From a virus, in IMG/VR virus record IMGVR_UViG_3300047496_000100, positions 1 to 42,972 of that record: a stretch of DNA of 42,972 bases; one strand, 5' to 3'. A program made the position numbers and the translations under genes. Shown one piece after another: positions 16,055-20,652 of the stretch; position 1 is the stretch's first letter; every line of letters begins with the position of its first letter. The notes beneath the pieces were generated by a model. It was not told where the DNA came from. It did no database searches and saw only the letters and a list, made by a program, of their open reading frames with translations.

Positions 16055-16531
16055 TTAAGCGCCTATCATGTACTCGACGTAGAGTACGAGCTTGCCCGCA
16101 GTGAGCGCCGCGGTTGCGACGGTCGCAGTGAGCTCGCGTTCTGCCGTGAGAGCGATTGACGTAGCTGCCGAGTGCGCAGGTGCGCAGTCCGTAAGAGTTG
16201 CGGCCGTGAAGGAGCCGTCGGTGTATGCCGTGGCTGTCTTGAGGTCATTTGCGCTCTGCACTTTGAGCGCGATGGTTGCGCTACCGCCTGAGGTGAAGGT
16301 CGTGACGGTCTGATAGAGAGCGCGGACGACGATTGCCTTGTTCGGCAAGAAAACCCCGAGGCCGTGAGCCGCGACGGTTTTATTGCTTACGCCTGCGCTG
16401 TCGTTCAGGGCAGTGTCGTAAATCGCTATGGCGATGTACTGAGTGCCGAGGACGCTCTCCTGCTTGATGGCTCCGCGGCGAACCTGATACCCTGCGCGAA
16501 CGTCTATTACTTGCGCTACGTTTTTAGCCAT
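16055..16531 (-). CDS. Capsid-associated or head-fibre-like protein
   Basis: 158 residues (MAKNVAQVIDVRAGYQVRRG, GVFLPNKAIVVRALYQTVTT, SATIALKVQSANDLKTATAY, GKLVLYVEYMIGA). The ending LVLYVEYM and the strand-rich middle are typical of small phage capsid-decorating proteins found right after the major capsid gene. It is the first gene after the major capsid protein. Start context is ACTCACC ATGG. Confidence 0.6.
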   Translation of the reverse strand: MAKNVAQVIDVRAGYQVRRGAIKQESVLGTQYIAIAIYDTALNDSAGVSNKTVAAHGLGVFLPNKAIVVRALYQTVTTFTSGGSATIALKVQSANDLKTATAYTDGSFTAATLTDCAPAHSAATSIALTAERELTATVATAALTAGKLVLYVEYMIGA

Positions 16532-16534
16532 GGT

Positions 16535-16606
16535 GAGTGATGTTATTTTGCGTCATGGTCTGAGCTGTGAACCGCAGACTGCCACCTAGTCGGCGACGCT
16601 TTTAAT
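16535..16606 (-). other. Intergenic gap after the capsid gene with possible hairpins
   Basis: About 70 bp without a gene, the widest gap in the structural block apart from its 5' end. On the minus strand GCGTC near 16590 can pair with GACGC near 16550, enclosing GTCTG/CAGAC; no U-tract follows, so this is not a standard terminator. It might stabilise or separate capsid mRNA. Confidence 0.3.
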
Positions 16607-17533
16607 CTAGGCTACCGCGTTCTGAATGAAGTAACCCGCTGCTGCTGCGATTATCTTCTGCACATAGTTGTCGTTGCCGATGCGGACGTAAGTACCCTCG
16701 CGGTCTTCATCGCGCCAGCGCTTCACGATGCGAGTCGAGTAGGTGAAGGTGACGCCCAGCGTGAGCATCTTAATCTTTACCTGCGGAGCGATGTAGGCGA
16801 CGATGCAGTGCTTGCCCCAGACGTACGCGAGGACGTCGGTCTGACCCTCGTGTGCGGTATTGCTGCCGGCTTCGCCGACGACAATCTTCTCGACTTGGAA
16901 GACGCGGGCCATGAGCTCAGCAGTGACGACACCGAGCTGGCTGTATTTGATGCGCTCGATAATTTGAGGGTGGTCCATCAAGATGTCGAAGACGACCTTG
17001 CTCATGATGATGGTGTTTGGGCGCTTGAAGGTGTTGGTGTGGATGGTGGTTCGTGCGAGGCGGATGTCACCTATCGGGTCGGAGTTGTTGTAATCAGACC
17101 ACTGGCTCGTACCCGAGAGCGTGGTGTTCTGTGTGAGGTTCGAGGTGCTCTGCAGGAGGTTAGCTGCATTCTGTTCGCGGTCGAGCATGAGCTTCTCCGT
17201 GACGGTCTCAGTCTCATCGACGAGCGGGTTGAGCGCTGCGTCTGCCTGATCCTGAATTTCGTCGGCGACGAATCCCTTGAGGGCGTGGTCGTCGCAGGCG
17301 AAGGTACCGCTCGGCGCTACGCCGAAGTCGATTTCATTCGCGGCCGAACCGGCTGCGCGGTTGGTCTTGTCGATGCGAAGGTTCGCTTTGTCGTAGATGT
17401 AGTACTTGCCGGTCTGCTTTGAAACTTTGACCATCGGGAGGACGAGGTCGGCGATAAAGGTGTCATTCGTGTACTTGATTGAGACGTTGCTCAACGCTGG
17501 GTCGACGACTACATCCTGTTGTACGAGTGCCAT
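16607..17533 (-). CDS. Major capsid protein (HK97 fold)
   Basis: 308 residues, preceded by a DUF2190 decoration gene and a Mu I-like protease/scaffold, the standard head order. It starts MALVQQDVVVDPALSNVSIK. FIADLVLPMVKVSKQTGKYY resembles the N-arm strand of HK97-type capsid proteins of the Mu and encapsulin-like branch. PNTIIMSKVVFDILMDHPQI and VVTAELMARVFQVEKIVVGE fit the A-domain, and RIVKRWRDEDREGTYVRIGN the final strand. The start at 17533 has AAACCACC ATGG. Confidence 0.85.
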   Translation of the reverse strand: MALVQQDVVVDPALSNVSIKYTNDTFIADLVLPMVKVSKQTGKYYIYDKANLRIDKTNRAAGSAANEIDFGVAPSGTFACDDHALKGFVADEIQDQADAALNPLVDETETVTEKLMLDREQNAANLLQSTSNLTQNTTLSGTSQWSDYNNSDPIGDIRLARTTIHTNTFKRPNTIIMSKVVFDILMDHPQIIERIKYSQLGVVTAELMARVFQVEKIVVGEAGSNTAHEGQTDVLAYVWGKHCIVAYIAPQVKIKMLTLGVTFTYSTRIVKRWRDEDREGTYVRIGNDNYVQKIIAAAAGYFIQNAVA

Positions 17534-17560
17534 GGTGGTTTATGGTTTAGGGGTTAATGA

Positions 17561-17944
17561 TTACTTGCTCTGAGCGATAAAGCTGCCGAGCATGACTTCG
17601 ATAATGTCCCCTGACGCTGCTGCGGCTGAGAGGATCGCGGTGCCGAGGATGACGTCCTTGTTAGTGGTCGTCGCTACTGCCTTGCCGTTGCCGTCGGTCG
17701 TCACGTTGTCGCCCGGGTTGATAGTTCCGCCGGCGATGACCTTGGTCGTGCCGAGGAAGCGGACGAGCGCTGCTGCGCCTACGGCCGGCTTGTTCTGGAG
17801 AACACCGACGAGGTGGTCGGTCGACGCTGCGCCGAGGATGACCGTGCCGTCCGTGTCCTGCTTGACGATGTAAAACTGCTTGGCGATGAGAGTGGATGAG
17901 CCGCAAACAAAGCTTCGTTCAAAATCGCGTACTGCTGTTGCCAT
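17561..17944 (-). CDS. Capsid decoration protein (DUF2190-like)
   Basis: 127 residues (MATAVRDFERSFVCGSSTLI, TDGTVILGAASTDHLVGVLQ, GGTINPGDNVTTDGNGKAVA, ASGDIIEVMLGSFIAQSK). The pattern DHLVGVLQNKP, GTINPGDNVTTD and GDIIEVML matches the DUF2190 family, trimeric beta-barrel proteins on capsid surfaces and close to the major capsid gene. It follows the protease/scaffold gene. Confidence 0.8.
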   Translation of the reverse strand: MATAVRDFERSFVCGSSTLIAKQFYIVKQDTDGTVILGAASTDHLVGVLQNKPAVGAAALVRFLGTTKVIAGGTINPGDNVTTDGNGKAVATTTNKDVILGTAILSAAAASGDIIEVMLGSFIAQSK

Positions 17945-17971
17945 GGTGTTATTGGTTAGGGGTTATTATTT

Positions 17972-18694
17972 TTACACTTTCTGCGCCTTGCGAGCTGACG
18001 GGAGTTCTGAGTCGTAGCGCTCTTCGAGGCCCTTGGTCTCCGACATTACCTGCTTGAGAGCGTCGGCGTAGCTCAGCTTGTCGTCGGCCTTCATCTTGGT
18101 GCTGATGAGAGCTTCGACTTCTGCGACGGCTGTGCCGTCTACCGTACCGTTGCCGCCGAGTTCTTTAAACGCTGCGGGGGCTGCGAGATCGGTGTTGATA
18201 AGGGCCGCGAACGCGAGGCGCTGCTCTGCGTCCAGCTTCTGCATGAAAGTGCGGAGTTTGTCCGTACTCTTTGGCAGGAACTTGCCGGCTGTATTGGTCT
18301 TTTCATTGAAAACGAGCGCGGTGACGGCGCCGTCGAGCTTCTTGGCCTCGAGCTCCTTGAAGGCTGCCGCGCCCTCGTTCGCTGCCTTTGTGAGAGCGGC
18401 GAATTCGAGCTTGCTGACCGTGACCTTGTTATCCGATGCCTCCACCTTGGCGGAGCCGTCGGCGTTGAGGCCCTTAGCTACGTTCTCTGCCTCGGTTGCA
18501 GCCTTTGCGTCTGCCGCCTCCTTAGCCTCGCGCGTTGCCTTCTCCTCGTCGGTCTCTGCCGGCTTGTCTGCGAGAACGGTCTCGTAGGCAGCGACCTTGT
18601 CCGCGGGGATTTCGGCCTTGTGCTCCTTAAGGAACGCTACCTCTTCTGCTGAGAGGCTGGAGACGTCCTTTGCGAGTAGTGTGTTGATGTCCAT
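17972..18694 (-). CDS. Nested scaffold protein (Mu Z-like internal start)
   Basis: An in-frame ATG at 18694 (MDINTLLAKDVSSLS) opens exactly where the protease domain ends, giving a 240-residue scaffold alone. Its upstream context, ATAACCAAAAAACC ATG, matches the Shine-Dalgarno-free ACC-ATG pattern used by many other starts here. Mu and related phages make the scaffold this way. Inference from position and analogy. Confidence 0.55.
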   Translation of the reverse strand: MDINTLLAKDVSSLSAEEVAFLKEHKAEIPADKVAAYETVLADKPAETDEEKATREAKEAADAKAATEAENVAKGLNADGSAKVEASDNKVTVSKLEFAALTKAANEGAAAFKELEAKKLDGAVTALVFNEKTNTAGKFLPKSTDKLRTFMQKLDAEQRLAFAALINTDLAAPAAFKELGGNGTVDGTAVAEVEALISTKMKADDKLSYADALKQVMSETKGLEERYDSELPSARKAQKV

Positions 18695-19252
18695 GGTTTT
18701 TTGGTTATCGGTGAATTTTTTAATTAGGCCCTTGTCTGAAAATACGACTGCTTCGAGCTCTTTGAAGTATGGGGACTTCGTTAGAGCGCCCCCGGTGAGG
18801 ACGTTGCGATAAATCTGATGGGTCTGCGGGTCCTCGTAGTCTCGATAGAATTCCGGCGAGAAGAATTTAAATTGCTTGTCGCTGAGCGTCTCACGCCCTA
18901 GCTCGTTCCATTCTACCACCGCCCAGAGACCTGTGTCACGGGTTTCCACAGCCGTTATCCACCCCTGTGCTGGAAGCTCCTCGAAGCCCTCGTGGCCTGC
19001 GGTGATGAAGACTCCCTTGCGGATTCCGGCGTTGAAGTTTTGCGCGAACTCTCTGATGTCTCCGGCGGTGATGAGGATTGGCCCGTAGAGATCGTGATCC
19101 CATTGACCGATCGGGATGACGTGAATGGTGTCAGGTATGCTGACGCTTCCGTCCTCTCCCGCGTCACCGTCCTCGTCGAACTCGAATTTAAATACCCCGA
19201 CGTGCTTGCCGTGGAGCTGTCGCTCTTGTGCTGCGGTGAGGGTTTTCTTCAT
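17972..19252 (-). CDS. Head maturation protease with scaffold (Mu I-like)
   Basis: 426 residues. Residues 40-170 match the Mu-like prophage I protein: HVIPIGQWDHDLYGPILITA, NAGIRKGVFITAGHEGFEEL PAQGW, KQFKFFSPEFYRDYEDPQ, VLTGGALTKSPYFKELEAVV. The protease cleaves scaffold and capsid N-arms during head maturation. The C-terminal 240 residues are the Glu/Ala/Lys-rich helical scaffold (SSLSAEEVAFLKEHKAEIPA, EEKATREAKEAADAKAATEA). This is the first gene of the late block, 45 bp after the TTGACA of a promoter at 19302. Confidence 0.8.
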   Translation of the reverse strand: MKKTLTAAQERQLHGKHVGVFKFEFDEDGDAGEDGSVSIPDTIHVIPIGQWDHDLYGPILITAGDIREFAQNFNAGIRKGVFITAGHEGFEELPAQGWITAVETRDTGLWAVVEWNELGRETLSDKQFKFFSPEFYRDYEDPQTHQIYRNVLTGGALTKSPYFKELEAVVFSDKGLIKKFTDNQKTMDINTLLAKDVSSLSAEEVAFLKEHKAEIPADKVAAYETVLADKPAETDEEKATREAKEAADAKAATEAENVAKGLNADGSAKVEASDNKVTVSKLEFAALTKAANEGAAAFKELEAKKLDGAVTALVFNEKTNTAGKFLPKSTDKLRTFMQKLDAEQRLAFAALINTDLAAPAAFKELGGNGTVDGTAVAEVEALISTKMKADDKLSYADALKQVMSETKGLEERYDSELPSARKAQKV

Positions 19253-19270
19253 CGTGGTGGCGTTGGCTAG

Positions 19271-19302
19271 ATTGTAACACCCCTTGAGGGTTTATCTGTC
19301 AA
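19271..19302 (-). promoter_or_regulatory. Candidate late promoter before the structural operon
   Basis: Minus strand has TTGACA at 19302-19297 and, downstream, TGTTACAAT (19279-19271), an extended -10 (TG, T, TACAAT). The TTGACA to TACAAT spacing is 20, long for sigma70. A similar GTGTTA[TC]-type element stands before other genes. The perfect 10-bp palindrome CTGTGCACAG (19308-19317) just upstream of the -35 could be an operator. Confidence 0.5.
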
Positions 19303-19332
19303 CCGCGCTGTGCACAGTTGAGTTGCTCTTGA

Positions 19333-19395
19333 TGAAAGTGGAGGGATTCGAACCCTCGCGCTGATCGAGCGCCACCTGCCTCGCGGCTCACTTTC
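19333..19395 (-). ncRNA. Compact tRNA-like element (63 nt)
   Basis: The acceptor stem GAAAGTG/CACTTTC pairs perfectly (7 bp). The T arm GAGGG-TTCGAAT-CCCTC is canonical and the discriminator is A. Between them are a small D-like arm (CCGC/GTGG) and a 4-bp hairpin GCGC-TCGATCA-GCGC, with no variable loop, so the whole is 63 nt instead of about 73. The 7-base loop would place GAT (Ile) as anticodon but has C, not U, at position 33. No CCA is encoded. It starts one base after the tmRNA 3' end. It may be a processing or mimic element, a non-canonical tRNA or a decayed one. Confidence 0.6.
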
Positions 19396-19396
19396 G

Positions 19397-19773
19397 TGGA
19401 TCAGGCGGGAATCGAACCCGCGTCCTCGTCGCTATCGACATCGCTTTCTACATGCTTAGTGACCAGAGTGAGCTGGCCGCACCTCGAGTGTTTGGGTTCG
19501 TGTTACCTCCACCACGTCGCGTGTGTGCCTTGGCGCTGCGACGATCTGCGCGTGACCTGTTTATTACGCAGTCGAGTACCCGGTGGCCCGGCGCTCGAGC
19601 ACGGCTAGGCGAGAACGAGGTCGCGCCCGGCAAGTACGTCCTTCACCGAGGCGAAGTACGGACTCTGTACTGCTTTTGTGGCATGTACGGTTTGCCGGCT
19701 AGGTTAAAGCGTAGCCGACGATGCTTGCATGCTTGCGGTGTCAAAGAGCGGGAGTCAAGACCATGTCTGACCC
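19397..19773 (-). ncRNA. ssrA: tmRNA (transfer-messenger RNA)
   Basis: 377 nt. The 5' GGGTCAG pairs with the 3' CTGATCC (7 bp, one G-U), followed by A73. The T arm GCGGG-TTCGATT-CCCGC is preceded by GAGGAC as in bacterial tmRNA, and the hallmark CTAAGCATGTAG lies upstream of it (19455-19444). A tag frame can be read from GCA at 19673 to TAG at 19605: 22 residues starting AVQSPYFASV and ending GRDLVLA. The resume codon is about nt 101, near the usual place, and the tag ends in small hydrophobic residues as degradation tags do. tmRNA rescues stalled ribosomes by adding this tag. The exact resume codon is inferred. No CCA is encoded. It follows the tRNA-Met with one base between. Confidence 0.9.
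19605..19673 (-). other. Proposed tmRNA tag reading frame
   Basis: Starting at GCA after ACAAAA and ending at TAG, this frame encodes 22 residues: AVQSPYFASV, KDVLA, then GRDLVLA. The other two frames end RTSPR or run much longer, so this one fits a tag best. It is longer than the usual 8-15 residue tags. Confidence 0.55.
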
Positions 19774-19774
19774 G

Positions 19775-19847
19775 TTGCGGAGAGCGGAATCGAACCGCTT
19801 GGCTACTGCTTATGAGGCAGCCGAGGTCACCATGCCTCTCCTCCACT
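19775..19847 (-). tRNA. tRNA-Met (CAT), initiator-like
   Basis: 73 nt: acceptor AGTGGAG/CTCCGCA, D arm GAGG-CATGGTGA-CCTC, anticodon arm GCTGC-CTCATAA-GCAGT, T arm AGCGG-TTCGATT-CCGCT, discriminator A. The anticodon is CAT. Position 1 (A) and 72 (A) cannot pair, and the D stem has A11:U24. Both are hallmarks of bacterial initiator tRNA; the 3' CTCCGCA-A also resembles E. coli tRNA-fMet. The three G:C pairs usual in the initiator anticodon stem are absent. No CCA is encoded. It sits one base before the tmRNA, after a terminator. Confidence 0.85.
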
Positions 19848-19861
19848 CCTGCTAGTGTATC

Positions 19862-19892
19862 AAAAAATCCACCCGCGGCGAAGCGCGAGTGG
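19862..19892 (-). terminator. Rho-independent terminator
   Basis: On the minus strand CCACTCGCG pairs with CGCGGGTGG (9 bp, one G-T) around a CTTCGC loop, followed by ATTTTTT. It lies after the two Shine-Dalgarno-led small genes and before the tRNA-Met/tmRNA cassette, so the cassette would need read-through or its own promoter. Confidence 0.85.
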
Positions 19893-19950
19893 GGACACAC
19901 TAAAGGGAGTCAGTGGTGGCGGGGGTAGCAGCCCTGCCGTTAGAATGAGA

Positions 19951-20037
19951 TCACCTCCCGAGAACGGCCGGTATGGCCGCGATGAAAGTTACGCAGAGCC
20001 AGTACTGGTGTAGCCGGTGCGAGAGCCATCGTTTCAT
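19951..20037 (-). CDS. Very small membrane peptide
   Basis: 28 residues, MKRWLSHRLHQYW then LCVTFIAAIPAVLGR: a basic amphipathic start and one hydrophobic segment. It has one of the few real Shine-Dalgarno sites in the window (AGGAGGTGATTTTT ATG) and begins 13 bp after the preceding stop. Too short for family assignment; a membrane-active or regulatory peptide is possible. Confidence 0.6.
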   Translation of the reverse strand: MKRWLSHRLHQYWLCVTFIAAIPAVLGR

Positions 20038-20049
20038 AAAAATCACCTC

Positions 20050-20223
20050 CTAATTTATCGTGCGGGCGATGGTGGCCGTCCGCTCCATGGTGTCGTCCTC
20101 TAGGTAGAGGGCGTAGCAGTCGGCGTGAAAGTGTTTTGCTGTTCCGTTCACGCCCTCTTGTCGTGCCTCCTGTTCGGGCAGGATTGGATCGCCGCATTCG
20201 GCGCAGTCTCTGTGAGCGTGCAT
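20050..20223 (-). CDS. Small zinc-binding protein
   Basis: 57 residues, MHAHRDCAECGDPILPEQEA, then HFHADCYALYLEDDTMERTA. The CxxC pair and the later HADC form a likely four-ligand zinc knuckle (Cys7, Cys10, a His of the HFH group, Cys36). The start has a clear Shine-Dalgarno site (GGAGGAATC ATG), unlike nearly all other genes here. A TATAAT box lies about 35 bp upstream. Function unknown; an early regulatory protein is plausible. Confidence 0.7.
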   Translation of the reverse strand: MHAHRDCAECGDPILPEQEARQEGVNGTAKHFHADCYALYLEDDTMERTATIARTIN

Positions 20224-20257
20224 GATTCCTCCGGTGTCAAAGGGCTAGTCCTCTGAA

Positions 20258-20263
20258 ATTATA
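20258..20263 (-). promoter_or_regulatory. Candidate -10 box before the small zinc protein
   Basis: Perfect TATAAT on the minus strand, 35 bp upstream of the ATG at 20223. No TTGACA-like hexamer is seen at the right distance; the upstream sequence is G/C-rich. A weak or activator-dependent promoter is possible. Confidence 0.35.
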
Positions 20264-20474
20264 CACCCGGCCCGGGTCCGCCCGCTGCGTTGTGCACCCC
20301 GCTGTAATGATTCGGGGGTTGGTACGGCATGGTGGTATCTAGGTCAGAACGAGCAACTAGAGCGTTTTTAGGTATCGTACATAAACCTGAACCTGTGCGG
20401 TGCCCGTCACGTCTGGCTGGTGTGGTTGCTGGCTGGTGCGATTGCTGGCTGCCGTGTGGACGATAAAAGAGCAC
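20264..20474. other. Intergenic stretch without a convincing gene
   Basis: About 210 bp between the terminator at 20475-20498 and the TATAAT at 20258. An open frame on the minus strand ends at 20259 but its start lies in the terminator stem and it has no Shine-Dalgarno site or family resemblance, so it is not called. The G/C-rich part near 20270 (ACCCG/CGGGT) could form a small hairpin. Confidence 0.5.
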
Positions 20475-20498
20475 AGAGGCCCGGTGGTTTGGGCCTCT
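20475..20498 (-). terminator. Terminator after the portal operon
   Basis: AGAGGCCC pairs with GGGCCTCT (8 bp) around an 8-base loop. On the minus strand GTGCTCTTTTA follows. It lies just after the small membrane protein at 20503, which ends the early/packaging block. The stem is nearly symmetric and may work in both directions. Confidence 0.75.
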
Positions 20499-20502
20499 TT
20501 GC

Positions 20503-20652
20503 TTATTCCTCGCCCGGGTTTCCCTCCCACATTTTTATGATGACGTGCCCCCCGATGATTAAGAAGTTGGCAGTGAACGCGCCGAAGATAAAACCTCCGA
20601 GGATGGAGAAGCCAGCAAGTAGGTCGTGGGGCGTAAAGTAGATTGGGTTCAC
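20503..20652 (-). CDS. Small membrane protein coupled to the portal gene
   Basis: 49 residues, start GTG at 20652, overlapping the portal gene TGA (GTGA, four bases), which suggests coupled translation. NPIYFTPHDLLAGFSILGG then FIFGAFTANFLIIGGHVIIK contains one long hydrophobic segment, followed by WEGNPGEE. Stop TAA at 20503, directly before the terminator. Function unknown; it may be a small inner-membrane protein. Confidence 0.7.
   Translation of the reverse strand: MNPIYFTPHDLLAGFSILGGFIFGAFTANFLIIGGHVIIKMWEGNPGEE

Noticed and set aside
19333-19395. Ordinary tRNA-Ile or tRNA-Ser
   Set aside because: Length 63, no variable loop and C33 do not fit; reported only as a tRNA-like element.
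19643-19900. 85-codon frame crossing the tmRNA and tRNA-Met
   Set aside because: It overlaps clear RNA genes and the terminator; the proposed tag frame is a different reading.
20259-20474. 71-codon minus-strand frame between terminator and TATAAT
   Set aside because: Its start lies in the terminator stem and there is no Shine-Dalgarno or ACC-type context; composition is Pro/Gly/His-rich and unlike neighbours.
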